Of a stretch of 64,000 nt of DNA, positions 1-9,967 are shown one piece after another; the first letter of the stretch is position 1, and the number at the start of each line of letters is the position of its first letter. The stretch is taken from the NCBI RefSeq assembly GCF_019166065.1, contig NZ_JAHTBN010000014.1:1-64000 (forward strand), given 5' to 3'. Both the position numbers and the translations under genes were made by a program. Origin of the DNA: Candidimonas humi. GTDB taxonomy: Bacteria > Pseudomonadota > Gammaproteobacteria > Burkholderiales > Burkholderiaceae_B. The notes under the pieces were generated by a model. The model did not search any database and was not told the origin of the DNA. It saw only the letters and a list, made by a program, of their open reading frames with translations.

Positions 1-120
1 GAGCAGTTCCGCTTTGCCTACAGCACCCTGCGTTTTGTGCAGTGCGTTGTGTGTGAAGCAGAGAAACGAGATTATGAAGGAGTTTTTTAAGCTTGTCAAA
101 CCGGAGAAGGAAGTTTTTAA
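1..120 (-). promoter_or_regulatory. rRNA operon promoter and 5' leader, reading leftward out of the window
   Basis: On the minus strand a perfect TTGACA (99 to 94) is separated by exactly 17 bp from CATAAT (76 to 71). It is followed by CTCGTTTCTCTGC, the pattern I know from rRNA promoters of Bordetella-like betaproteobacteria. An AT-rich block (about 112-120) lies where an UP element would be. The transcript would reach GAACTGCTC at position 1, the beginning of the rRNA antitermination boxA (TGCTCTTTAACA), cut by the window edge. The 16S gene itself should lie just outside. The hexamers and spacing are seen directly; the rRNA assignment is inferred from leader similarity. Confidence 0.75.
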
Positions 121-396
121 CGTACCGCTGAAGCTTCTTTCTCCCGCCCGATTCGCCTGGCCTGCGCATCCGGGTTAGCACGAACTCTCGTCCCGCTTAC
201 CCGCCCGCGCGGCCCGCCTTCGGCCTCGCCTTGCCGCCAGCTCATCAGGGTTAACCCGTGATGTCCCGCAGCGAAGGAGCCGAACTATAGCACACCTTTT
301 TAGGAGCGGGCAAATCGACCCGCAGCCAGCCAAAACCCCGCCTCAAGACGGGCCCATCCGACCCCCGATCAGGCCTCTATCCGGGACTCCGTCCGA
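121..396. other. Gene-free region upstream of the rRNA promoter
   Basis: No convincing coding sequence is visible on either strand. It holds a perfect 10-bp palindrome GGGTTAACCC at 248-257, bordered by CATCA and TGATG so that the symmetry nearly continues for about 20 bp. A possible protein site or processing hairpin; its role is unknown. Confidence 0.4.
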
Positions 397-485
397 CTAC
401 AACACGAGCGGAGAGCACGGGGTGCCTCCTGGAGGTGAGTGGGTCATCGAACCGGAAGGAGGCACCCCGTGCTAGGCCGCGCCTC
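397..485. repeat. Structured intergenic repeat, copy 1 (stem-loop 414-473)
   Basis: A perfect 17-bp inverted repeat (414-430 with 457-473, core GCACGGGGTGCCTCCT) encloses a 26-nt loop. The flanks match copy 2, which lies exactly 191 bp downstream. The spacer after the repeat also resembles the one after copy 2, so the whole is a diverged tandem duplication. Short open frames across it on both strands are low-complexity and repeat between copies, so I do not call genes. It could be a REP-like element, a structured RNA or a processing signal. Confidence 0.8.
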
Positions 486-587
486 AAGAACCAGCCCCAG
501 GGACGAACCCAGGCCCAACGCCAAGCGCCGAACCAAGACACAACGCCCGGCCACGAACCAAACCCCCACCAACCAGCCCCCACCCGC

Positions 588-676
588 CTACAAAACGAGC
601 GGAGAGCATGGGGTGCCTCCTGGAGGTGAGTGGGTCATCGAACCGCAAGGAGGTACCCCGTGCTAGGCCGCGCCTA
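588..676. repeat. Structured intergenic repeat, copy 2 (stem-loop 605-664)
   Basis: Second copy of the unit at 397-485, about 93% identical over the core. Two stem positions differ from copy 1: C to T at 609 in the left arm and C to T at 654 in the right arm. Each change turns a G-C pair into a G-U wobble on the plus-strand RNA, so the stem survives. The region from here to 1020 contains no other recognisable gene. Confidence 0.8.
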
Positions 677-1020
677 AAGAAACAAACCCCGCGACGCATC
701 GTAGCCCAACGCAGAGCGACGAACCAAACCCCCGCCCGGCGGGCCCCACCCGCTACGCCTTGCCCAACAAACCCGCCAACATGAGACCCCACTCACAGCC
801 GAGGTCCAGAATAGCCCCGTTTTGCCACTTGCGCCGCCAGGCCTCAAAATAGACTTTTGCAATCGACATCCCTGCCGAGCCAGTCGGCGGGCTCGTCATG
901 GCCTGGCAACCCGAACTCCCGCGCGCAAGCGCCTGCGACAAGGACTCCGGCCGCGACAGCCCGCGGGCGACGACGCCGGGCCCCGCCGATCCCTGGCAGA
1001 CCCAATTACAAAGACACTAC

Positions 1021-2484
<1,464 letters not shown>

Positions 2485-2648
2485 TTTTCGGGGCTTGCTG
2501 ATTTTCGGCGCTTGCATAGAGGCAGGCGCGCCAATAGACATACAGGGACATGCAGGCGGCGCATAGAGCGGGCGGCTCAAGCGGATAAGCGGCAGCGAGA
2601 GTGGCAAGAACAGAGGCAGCAAGGGCCCAAGAGCTCAGAGTGAATGCT

Positions 2649-3053
2649 TCATTTAAAACCGGCCTCCAGTTTCCAGCGCTTGGCGGCGTCGACATAGCGA
2701 ATTTCTGCCGATCTATCGGGCGGGTCGAATGGGTCGATGGAATTCATGTAGGCCTCCCATGCCTCATACATATCCTTGAGCGCCGCTTTGGCAGTCTTCC
2801 TCCCGGAGCGTCGCATCATTGTCTCGTATCGAGTCCTGCCGGCCGCTAATTCTTTGTCGATGCATTCCGTTGTCCTTTGAATCTCGCCGGAGTAGCCGCT
2901 GCGTCTGGCCAGCCCCGCTGCCTTCGAACATAAAACGGGAGCGGAATTCATTTGCATGAGAAACCGTTGTTCGGCGCCTGGCTTGTTCTCTGCCGCTGCA
3001 CTGCCAAGTGCCAGCAATCCAGCCGCCGCAACGAACACTACAAATGCCTTCAT
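2649..3053 (-). CDS. Small secreted protein of unknown function
   Basis: A 134-aa protein with a clear signal peptide (MKAFVVFVAAAGLLALGSAAA, cleavage near residue 21). The mature part is charged and probably helical, with two cysteines (NSAPVLCSKA and TTECIDKE), so a periplasmic disulfide is possible. The start is well supported by AGGAGG six nt before the ATG. I do not recognise a family. It lies between rng and the siderophore receptor; the receptor is upstream on the same strand, but a gap of more than 130 bp makes a shared operon uncertain. Confidence 0.75.
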   Translation of the reverse strand: MKAFVVFVAAAGLLALGSAAAENKPGAEQRFLMQMNSAPVLCSKAAGLARRSGYSGEIQRTTECIDKELAAGRTRYETMMRRSGRKTAKAALKDMYEAWEAYMNSIDPFDPPDRSAEIRYVDAAKRWKLEAGFK

Positions 3054-3190
3054 GCTGCCTCCTGATTATTATTTGCGAACAGGAGTGTACCGCCGCGACC
3101 GGCGAGGCCCGGGCATCACCCTCGGGCCAGCCTTGTCTTTTCGGTTGCGGAGCCGTCCGGCAACCGTAGCGCTACGCGCCGGGCCCGCGC

Positions 3191-5446
3191 TTACCACTGA
3201 TACTTCAGCCCCGCCAGGACTACGCGCCCCTCGCCCCAGGTGCAGAAAGTGCTGGCGATGCACGATGCGACATACTTGCGATCGGCCAGGTTGCTGACAT
3301 TGAGCGTGGCGGTCCAGCCGTTCAGCTTCGAGGACACGCGCCCCAGGTCGTAGCGCAGGGCCAGGTCGACCAAGGTCGCCGACGGAGTCATGAACGTATT
3401 GGTGGCGTCTCCGTACGAACCTTGCACATAACGCACGCCGGCGCCCATCTGCAGCCCCGCCAGCGGGCCCTTGCGCAAGGTGTAGTCGGCCCACAACGAA
3501 CCCGCATTGCGCGGGATGCCGGGCGGCACCTTGTCCAGATTAGTGGTATTGCTGCGGGTATTGAGCAGATGCGTGTACGTGTAGCTGGCGATCAGTTGCA
3601 GGCTGTCGGTCAGGCTCGCGCGCCCCTCGAGCTCGAGGCCTTCGGAGCGCACCTGGCCCGTTTGCACGCTGAAGCCGACGTGCGAGGGATCGGAAGTCGA
3701 CACATTGTCCTGGTCAATGCGGAACACCGACGCGGTGACGAAGCTGTCGTAGCCCTTGGGCTGGAATTTCACGCCCGCCTCGTACTGCTTCCCGGTGGTC
3801 GGCTTGAAGGCATTGCCGTTGAAATCGGTGCCGGTTTGCGGCTGGAACGAAGTCGAATAGCTGATATACGGCGCAATGCCGTTGTCGAACTGGTACACGC
3901 CGCCGACACGCCACGTAAAGGCGCTGTCGGACTGATGGGTGGACGACGAGCCCGGCTTGTAGGACTGCGAATCCTGGTCCGCCCAATCCTGGCGCAGGCC
4001 CAGCAGGAAAGACCAGCGGCCGATATCGATTTGGTCCTGCGCATACAGGCCAAGCTGCTTGACGGTCACTGCGCCCGAAGTGGCAAACATGAAGTCCGGG
4101 TTCGGGATCTGCTGGCCGTATACGGGATTGGCGACGCTCAGCGGCGGCGGGCTGGCAAGGCTGCCGTAGAAATCGTGGTCGTACTGGAAGTGCTGGTAGT
4201 CGAGCCCCAGCAGCAGCTTGTGCGCGACCGCGCCGGTGGCGAATGTGGCGATCGCCTGGTTGTCGATGGTATGGGAATTGACCATGCCGTCGTACAGGTA
4301 TGGCGTGCGCAGCAAAGAAGTGCCGTCGGACGCATAGCCGTTGGATCCGACATATTTCGTCGTGTCGCTGTTATGCAGGAACCGGTAGCTCTGCTTGAAC
4401 GACCAGACATCGTTGAGCCGGTGGCTCAGTATGTATCCCACGGATTCCTGGGTCTTGCGGAAGCTGTCGAAGCTGGGCTCGCCCGGGTCGAAGCTGCGCG
4501 GGATCGAGACCCGTCCGCCCAGCACCGTGCCCACGGCGGGAACCGAGTTGTAGCCGCCGGACTTCGGATCGGCCTGGTAGTTGGCGTAGACCGTCAGGCT
4601 GGTGTCGGACGTCGGGCGCCAGGTAAAGCTCGGGGCGATGGCGAAGCGCTGCTGCCTGACGTGATCGGTCTGGGTGCCGGCATCGAAACCGTCGCCGGTA
4701 ATGCGGTAGAGCAGCTTGCCGTCCTGGTCCACGGGCCCGCTGAAATCGAAGAAACCCTGCGCCCTGCCATAGCTGCCGGTCTGGAAACCGATCTCGTGCA
4801 GCGGCCGTTCGGTAGGCAGCTTGCTTACCAGGTTCACCGTGCCGCCCGGCGAACCCTGGCCGTACAGCACCGATGCAGGGCCGTGCAGGAATTCCACGCG
4901 CTCGAGCAAATAAGGATCGTAGCTCGTCACGTTATACCCGAAGCCGCCCGCCGGCCCCGGCGTGCGCAGGCCGTTCCAGAATTCGTCGATGAGGAATCCG
5001 CGGGCATACAGATATTCGAGAGTGCTGTTATTCGTGCCGCGCTGTTCCGGCGCGATACCCGAGGTGTACCGCAAGGCCTGTGCGACGCTCTGGACGTTCT
5101 GCAGGTCCATTTGGTCGCGGGTCACGATCGAGACCGACTGCGGCGTCCTGATCAGGGGCGTGTCGGTCTTGGTGCCGGTCGCGCCGGCATGCGCCACATA
5201 GCCCGTGTCGCCGGCTTCCCGGCCGCCGCGCACCACCACCGCCGGCAGCTCCGACACCGCAGCGGACCCGCCGGCCGCGGCGCCCTGCCCCGCATCCGAA
5301 GCCGGCGCGGCCGCTTGCGCCCAGGCGGATTCGGCGCACAGCAGTGCAAGCGCAAGCGATATGGCTCGCGCCTGCGCGACTCTGCGAGGCACATGATGCC
5401 TGTGGACCATGCTGCTGCGACGCACGCCGATTTTTCCCCGATTCAT
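3191..5446 (-). CDS. TonB-dependent siderophore receptor
   Basis: Outer-membrane ferri-siderophore receptor of 751 aa (FhuE/FpvA-like group). It has a signal peptide ending around AESAWAQA, a TonB-box-like segment ELPAVVVRGG, a plug domain beginning at TDTPLIRTPQSVSIVT with the family segment GPASVLYGQGSPGGTVNLVSK, then a long beta-barrel ending in the outer-membrane signature LKYQW with a terminal aromatic. No N-terminal STN signalling domain is present, so it is a transporter rather than a transducer. A later start (MVHRHH, residue 13) is equally possible. A Fur box lies upstream and a divergent AraC-type regulator sits beside it, so iron and siderophore control is expected. The ligand cannot be told from sequence. 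Confidence 0.93.
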   Translation of the reverse strand: MNRGKIGVRRSSMVHRHHVPRRVAQARAISLALALLCAESAWAQAAAPASDAGQGAAAGGSAAVSELPAVVVRGGREAGDTGYVAHAGATGTKTDTPLIRTPQSVSIVTRDQMDLQNVQSVAQALRYTSGIAPEQRGTNNSTLEYLYARGFLIDEFWNGLRTPGPAGGFGYNVTSYDPYLLERVEFLHGPASVLYGQGSPGGTVNLVSKLPTERPLHEIGFQTGSYGRAQGFFDFSGPVDQDGKLLYRITGDGFDAGTQTDHVRQQRFAIAPSFTWRPTSDTSLTVYANYQADPKSGGYNSVPAVGTVLGGRVSIPRSFDPGEPSFDSFRKTQESVGYILSHRLNDVWSFKQSYRFLHNSDTTKYVGSNGYASDGTSLLRTPYLYDGMVNSHTIDNQAIATFATGAVAHKLLLGLDYQHFQYDHDFYGSLASPPPLSVANPVYGQQIPNPDFMFATSGAVTVKQLGLYAQDQIDIGRWSFLLGLRQDWADQDSQSYKPGSSSTHQSDSAFTWRVGGVYQFDNGIAPYISYSTSFQPQTGTDFNGNAFKPTTGKQYEAGVKFQPKGYDSFVTASVFRIDQDNVSTSDPSHVGFSVQTGQVRSEGLELEGRASLTDSLQLIASYTYTHLLNTRSNTTNLDKVPPGIPRNAGSLWADYTLRKGPLAGLQMGAGVRYVQGSYGDATNTFMTPSATLVDLALRYDLGRVSSKLNGWTATLNVSNLADRKYVASCIASTFCTWGEGRVVLAGLKYQW

Positions 5447-5595
5447 ATTTTCTTTCCCACTTTCTATTGATTTGCCAAGAAACTTGCCTGCGCCGAATCA
5501 GCGGCTGGTCGAACCGCGTCGGCCGCGCCCGGACACAGGGCGCAAGGCATACAGGGGCATGGGCTTGAGGCGGCAGCATCACTGGTTTCAAAAAC

Positions 5596-5614
5596 AGTAT
5601 TGATAATCATTGCT
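5596..5614. promoter_or_regulatory. Fur box
   Basis: TGATAATCATT at 5601-5611 is the core of the 19-bp Fur consensus GATAATGATAATCATTATC; 13 of 19 positions match. It lies in the divergent space between the siderophore receptor and the AraC regulator, which supports iron repression of one or both. Confidence 0.75.
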
Positions 5615-5631
5615 ATTTTTTTTAACAACTA

Positions 5632-5716
5632 AGCTGGAGGCGAGATAGAATACGCCTGATGCTTTAGCGATGTCTCGCCATCCAGCTACTCAATACCGTC
5701 AAGATATGGCGGTATT
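5632..5716. promoter_or_regulatory. Two inverted repeats in the receptor/AraC intergenic region
   Basis: Two further palindromes lie between the Fur box and the regulator start. AGCTGGAGGCGAGA (5632-5645) pairs with TCTCGCCATCCAGCT (5673-5687) with one bulge. AATACCG (5692-5698) pairs with CGGTATT (5710-5716) and ends 28 bp before the AraC start codon. Position suggests binding sites for the AraC protein or an autoregulatory structure; this is inference. Confidence 0.45.
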
Positions 5717-5743
5717 ACGCTTTTATTTTCATTAATTACGCAA

Positions 5744-6541
5744 ATGAGCCAGATCTGGCACCGCCCTCCCGGCTTCAAGTACCGGCGCCTGTCGCGCCCC
5801 GTCATCGCCAGCGCCTATACCTACCAGGACGGCGACCTGGAGAGCTGGCATTCCCATCACCAGCCGCAGTTCGTCTTCACGACGCGCGGCGTGCTGCGCA
5901 TTACCACTCCGGGCGGCGCCTGGACCCTGGGGCCGCGCCGCGGCCTATGGCTGCCCTCGCGCGTGGGGCACGAATTGCAGGCCATCGGCGAGATCGACTT
6001 GTACAGCGTCTACATCGAGGCCGAGATGTCGCCGTGGGAAGGAGATGAATGCCGCGTGCTGGTGATTTCGCCGCTGCTGCGCGAACTCGTGGCGGCCATG
6101 GAGGAAGACCGGCGGCTGGCCCGCGACCACCGCGCGGAATTGATCATTCCCCTGCTGCTGCGGGAAATGTGCGATGCGCCCCAGGCGCACGAGGGCAGCC
6201 TGCCCTTGCCGCAGGACCGCCGCCTGCAGCAGATCTGCGAACGCCTGATCGCGGAGCCCGGCAACAACGATACGCTGGACCAATGGGGCGAGCGCGTCGG
6301 CGCGAGCGAACGCACACTCGGGCGCCTCTTCAAGACGGAGACCGGGCTGGCTTTCGGGCAATGGCGGCTGCAGCTCAGGCTGGCGGAATCGGTATCGCGG
6401 CTGGCGCGAGGCATGACAGTGGCGACGATCGCCGCGGAGTTGGGCTACCGGAATTCCAGCGCCTTCATCGCCATGTTCAGGAAGGCGACCGGGCAAACCC
6501 CGCAGCGCTATCTCAAGAGCCCGCAAGACGAGCCGGCGTAA
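5744..6541 (+). CDS. AraC-family transcriptional regulator
   Basis: A 265-aa regulator with an N-terminal cupin-like sensor domain (WHSHHQPQFVFTTRGVLRI, about residues 35-55) and a C-terminal double helix-turn-helix: GERVGASERTLGRLFKTE then MTVATIAAELGYRNSSAFIAMFRKATGQTP. Small cupin-AraC proteins of this type often act on adjacent transport or efflux genes. Here it is divergent from the siderophore receptor across a region with a Fur box and inverted repeats, so siderophore-responsive activation of the receptor is the best guess. No clear Shine-Dalgarno precedes the ATG. Confidence 0.9.
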   Translation: MSQIWHRPPGFKYRRLSRPVIASAYTYQDGDLESWHSHHQPQFVFTTRGVLRITTPGGAWTLGPRRGLWLPSRVGHELQAIGEIDLYSVYIEAEMSPWEGDECRVLVISPLLRELVAAMEEDRRLARDHRAELIIPLLLREMCDAPQAHEGSLPLPQDRRLQQICERLIAEPGNNDTLDQWGERVGASERTLGRLFKTETGLAFGQWRLQLRLAESVSRLARGMTVATIAAELGYRNSSAFIAMFRKATGQTPQRYLKSPQDEPA

Positions 6542-6580
6542 GGCCCCGCCCCTGGGCGTGAGCCAGGAAGCCGACGCAGA

Positions 6581-7051
6581 TCAGTGCCCGGCGGGCCTGG
6601 GCGCGGCAGCGGGCTTGTCTTCGCACACGCCGGGCTTGATGATGGCGTCGAACATGCGGTCGATCCGGTGTTCGGTGCCGGCGTAATAGCTGTAGGCCGC
6701 GGCCTTTACCGGGCGATCCTGCAACAGGACCAGGCGGATGACCAGGGTGTGGTCCCAGCCGGCGCCGGGAAAATCTTTCTCGGTGACGATGGCGTAGCTG
6801 GCGTGGTTCGGATCGGCGGTGAAGGTGATGTCGCCGCCGCAGGCCCTTTGATGCTTGAACAGCGCCATCTGCACCGGAGCGAAGGTGTCGTAGGGTATGT
6901 TGCGCTGCAGGCGGAAATAGTCGCTGGTGAGCAGATCGTTCAGGTGCAGGCCCTCGGGCCCGCGCGCCGCGCAGCCGGCCAGCGCCAGCGCGGCGCCCAG
7001 CAACAAGGCGGAACGCTTCCAGGGCAAGGCTCTCAAGATATCTATTTTCAT
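6581..7051 (-). CDS. Putative lipoprotein
   Basis: A 156-aa protein with a lipoprotein signal: charged start, hydrophobic LLLGAALALAGC with the lipobox LAGC placing the lipidated cysteine at residue 27. The mature domain has two further cysteines (HQRACGG and GVCED). No known family is recognised. It is convergent with the AraC regulator and lies just downstream of msbA on the same strand, with a gap of about 55 bp, so it might be cotranscribed with msbA. Outer-membrane anchoring is expected because Asp does not follow the lipid cysteine. Confidence 0.8.
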   Translation of the reverse strand: MKIDILRALPWKRSALLLGAALALAGCAARGPEGLHLNDLLTSDYFRLQRNIPYDTFAPVQMALFKHQRACGGDITFTADPNHASYAIVTEKDFPGAGWDHTLVIRLVLLQDRPVKAAAYSYYAGTEHRIDRMFDAIIKPGVCEDKPAAAPRPAGH

Positions 7052-7105
7052 GTTCGGACGCCAGACGTAGTACGCATCATCGGAAGGCCGCCATACACGG
7101 CGACA

Positions 7106-8884
7106 TTATGCATTCTCTTTGAACTGCATGCGATACAGCCATGCATACAAGCCATTGTTGGCCAGCAGGCTCTCGTGGCGGCCTTGCTCCACGATATGCC
7201 CGCCGTCGAGCACGACGATCTTGTCGGCTCTTTGCACCGTCGACAGGCGGTGCGCCACTACCAGCGTGGTGCGGCCCACCATGAGCCGGTCGAGCGAGGC
7301 CTGCACCTGCCATTCGGACTCGTTATCCAGCGCCGAAGTAGCCTCGTCCAGGATGAGAATGGGGGCATTCTTGATGAGGGCGCGGGCGATCGCCAGGCGC
7401 TGGCGCTGGCCCCCGGACAGCTTGCTGGCATTTTCCCCCACGGGGGTATCCAGGCCGTCGGGCAGGCTGTCGACAAAGGCATGCAGATTGGCGGCCTCGA
7501 GCGCCGCGTAGATTTCTTCCCTGCTGGCGTCATGCAGGGCGCCGTAGCCCACGTTCTCGGCAATGCTGCCCTCGAACAGCACCACATCCTGGCTGACCAG
7601 CGACAATTGCTGGCGCAAGCTGCGCAAAGTCAGTTCCTGGATGGGCTGGCCGTCTATCAGGACCTGCCCCTGCGATGGAATCACGAAGCGCGGCAACATA
7701 TTGACCAGGGTAGTCTTGCCGCTGCCCGAGCGCCCCACCACGGCCACCGTCTGCCCCGGCTCGATCGTGAACGACACGTCGGACACGGTGTCGCCGGCAG
7801 CGTCGGCATAGCGATGCGTGACATTGCGGAATTCGACCCTGCCCTGCACCGGCCGGTCGAAGACCTTCGTGCCCGTGTCCGCTTCGGGTTCGTGGTCGAT
7901 CAAGGTGAACACGCTTTCGGCGGAAACCAGCATGCGCTGCATGCGGCCGGCGACATTGGTCAGGCGCCGCACCGGATCGAAGATCTGCCCCAGGGCGGCC
8001 ATGAAAGACGCGAAGCTGCCTACCGTCAGGGCGTGCATATTCGCCTGGTACAGCGCCACCGCGATGACCGCGGCCACCGACAAGGCGATCGAGAACTGGG
8101 CCAGCGGCGACATCGCGGCTTCCGCCGTGGCGGCGCGCATGGCAAAGCGCCGCAGCCGTCCGTTCACATACTCGAAACGGCCCGATTCCCTTTCGTAGCC
8201 GTCGAACAGCTTGATCACGCGCTGCCCGTCTATGCTTTCGCCCACTACCCGCGTCAGTTCGGCATTCATATTGACGGTGTCGCGGTTGATGCGGCGCAGG
8301 CGCCGGATGAAGGCCCGTGCGATCAGCGTGGAGATCGGCAGTATCACCACCACGATCAGCGTAAGCTGCCACGACATGTACACCAGCACGCACAGCAGCG
8401 CGATTACGACGAGGGTTTCGCGCGCCAGGACGGTGATCACATCGGTGGCGTAGGCGGTGACATTGCCGGCGTCGATGGTGAAGCGGTTCAGCAGCCGGCC
8501 CGAATCGCCGCGCCGGAATTCTTCGTCGGGCAGGCCCAGCAGGCGCTGGAACATTTCCGCGCGCAGCGCCAGCAGCATCTTGTTGGCAACCCAGGCCAGC
8601 AGGTAGTCGCTGCCGAAACTGCATATCCCGCGCAGCAGCACCAGCACGATCACGGCCAGCGGGATCGCCCAGACGTAATAGGGCTTGGCGCCGGTAAAGC
8701 CCTGGTCGAGCAGGGGCTTCATGATGACCGCCAGCGTGGGCTGGGTCGCGGCGGCCAAAGCCAGCAGCACGGCCGACACCACCACCGCCTTCCAGTAAGG
8801 CCCCAGGCGGACATAGATGCGCCGCCATATGTCGAGCGCAACGGGCCTGGAGTGCGATGGCGTGGACGGCGTGACGGGATCCAA
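7106..8884 (-). CDS. msbA: Lipid A / LPS ABC exporter MsbA
   Basis: ABC half-transporter of about 592 aa that flips lipid A-core across the inner membrane. Six-helix membrane domain in the N-terminal half, then a nucleotide-binding domain with Walker A GRSGSGKTT (about residue 382), signature LSGGQRQRLAIARAL (about 488) and Walker B ILILDEATSALD (about 512). No ATG is available near the N-terminus. I choose the TTG at 8884 because AGAGGG lies 7 nt upstream; a TTG 15 nt earlier (8899) is also possible. It is divergent from an LPS core heptosyltransferase, consistent with the LPS role. Confidence 0.93.
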   Translation of the reverse strand: MDPVTPSTPSHSRPVALDIWRRIYVRLGPYWKAVVVSAVLLALAAATQPTLAVIMKPLLDQGFTGAKPYYVWAIPLAVIVLVLLRGICSFGSDYLLAWVANKMLLALRAEMFQRLLGLPDEEFRRGDSGRLLNRFTIDAGNVTAYATDVITVLARETLVVIALLCVLVYMSWQLTLIVVVILPISTLIARAFIRRLRRINRDTVNMNAELTRVVGESIDGQRVIKLFDGYERESGRFEYVNGRLRRFAMRAATAEAAMSPLAQFSIALSVAAVIAVALYQANMHALTVGSFASFMAALGQIFDPVRRLTNVAGRMQRMLVSAESVFTLIDHEPEADTGTKVFDRPVQGRVEFRNVTHRYADAAGDTVSDVSFTIEPGQTVAVVGRSGSGKTTLVNMLPRFVIPSQGQVLIDGQPIQELTLRSLRQQLSLVSQDVVLFEGSIAENVGYGALHDASREEIYAALEAANLHAFVDSLPDGLDTPVGENASKLSGGQRQRLAIARALIKNAPILILDEATSALDNESEWQVQASLDRLMVGRTTLVVAHRLSTVQRADKIVVLDGGHIVEQGRHESLLANNGLYAWLYRMQFKENA

Positions 8885-8926
8885 AAATACCCTCTGCAAG
8901 CGTTGGAAAACTGCCTATTTTAACGT

Positions 8927-8965
8927 TGCGTGAAATCCGCCGATAATAAGGGCCGATTTCACGCA
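8927..8965. promoter_or_regulatory. Inverted repeat in the msbA/heptosyltransferase divergent promoter region
   Basis: TGCGTGAAATC (8927-8937) and GATTTCACGCA (8955-8965) form a perfect 11-bp inverted repeat with a 17-bp spacer. It is centred in the roughly 110-bp space between the two divergent LPS genes. Spacing and symmetry suggest an operator shared by both promoters. I do not recognise a regulator. Confidence 0.55.
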
Positions 8966-8993
8966 CGAATGTCCCGATTCCCAGTCCCGATCC

Positions 8994-9965
8994 ATGCCCA
9001 TACTGTCCGCCATTTATGTACGCCTGCCCAACTGGATCGGAGACGTCTGCATGTGCCTGCCCAGCCTGCAGGCGCTGCTGAATACCGGCATACCGGTGGT
9101 GGCCTGCGCACGGCCCTGGGCGCGCGACCTGCTCTCGGCCTACGAACTGGCCGGATTCGTCGAAATGCATGGGCGCTGGCGCGAAGACCGCGCCGCCGTC
9201 GACGCCCACCGCAAGAAATCCCGCCACGTGCATACGCGCGGCCTGCTGCTGCCGGACTCCCTGTCCAGCGCCATGGTGTTCAAATTTGCGGGCGTGCCCA
9301 GCGCCGGGTATCGCGATGACGGGCGCAGCCTGATCCTGCGCTGGCCCCTGCGCAAGCCGCCGGCAACGCTGCATGCTGTCGAATCCTGGTATTACGCCAC
9401 CTCCCAGGCGCTGGCCCGCTGGGGGCTGGCCGCCGTGCCGCCGCGGCCGGGCCCGCGCCTCGGCCTGAAGCTGTCCGCGCGCCACCTGGCCCAGGGACGC
9501 CAGGCCGTGGCCGATGCCGGCCTGGAGCCGGGCAAGTTCGTGCTGATCGCCCCGACCGCTACCGGGCTGCACCGCGGGCGGGTCAAGGTCTGGCCCTATT
9601 TCGACGCCTTGACGCGCAGCCTGCAGGAACTCGGGCACGTCGTGGCCATGTGCCCGCCGCCCTCGGAACTGGCCGAGGCCCGTAGCAACGCCCCTACCGC
9701 CCTGTGCCTGCCGTCGCTGCATCTGGGAGCGTTTGCTACACTCACATCTCTGGCCGGCCTGGTCGTCTGCAATGACTCCGGCGTATCCCATATCGCCGCG
9801 GCGGCCGATGCCCGGCAATTGACCCTGTTCGGCGTCACCGAGCGCACGCGCACCGGCCCCTGGTCGCCGCGCGCCACCTGCCTCGGCTCGTCGACCCGGT
9901 GGCCGACACTGGACCAGGTGCGAGACACGGCCAGCGAGCTCTTGCGCCAAGATCCCGACCAATAG
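8994..9965 (+). CDS. LPS heptosyltransferase (GT9 family)
   Basis: A 323-aa GT9 enzyme of the ADP-heptose:LPS heptosyltransferase family (WaaC/WaaF/WaaQ group). N-terminal motif YVRLPNWIGDVCMCLPSL is the family acceptor-domain start (R-x-x-x-x-GD), and the C-terminal domain carries LVVCNDSGVSHIAAA, the nucleotide-sugar loop (D-S/T-G-xx-H). It transfers heptose to inner core LPS at the cytoplasmic membrane face. It is most WaaF-like by eye, but the exact acceptor cannot be fixed. The next gene starts 2 nt after the stop, so the two are an operon. Confidence 0.88.
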   Translation: MPILSAIYVRLPNWIGDVCMCLPSLQALLNTGIPVVACARPWARDLLSAYELAGFVEMHGRWREDRAAVDAHRKKSRHVHTRGLLLPDSLSSAMVFKFAGVPSAGYRDDGRSLILRWPLRKPPATLHAVESWYYATSQALARWGLAAVPPRPGPRLGLKLSARHLAQGRQAVADAGLEPGKFVLIAPTATGLHRGRVKVWPYFDALTRSLQELGHVVAMCPPPSELAEARSNAPTALCLPSLHLGAFATLTSLAGLVVCNDSGVSHIAAAADARQLTLFGVTERTRTGPWSPRATCLGSSTRWPTLDQVRDTASELLRQDPDQ

Positions 9966-9967
9966 CA

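Noticed and set aside
415-663. CRISPR array
   Set aside because: Only two units with a 191-bp period and internally palindromic repeats; no cas genes.
377-792. Small proteins containing FRFDDPLTSRRHP-like sequences
   Set aside because: They are translations of the structured repeat, appear once per copy, and have no ribosome sites.
3422-5470. A 682-codon open frame antisense to the siderophore receptor
   Set aside because: Low-complexity Arg/Ala/Gln translation lying wholly over a well-supported receptor gene.
6584-8923. A 779-codon open frame antisense to msbA and the lipoprotein
   Set aside because: It covers two convincing genes on the other strand and shows no family motif.
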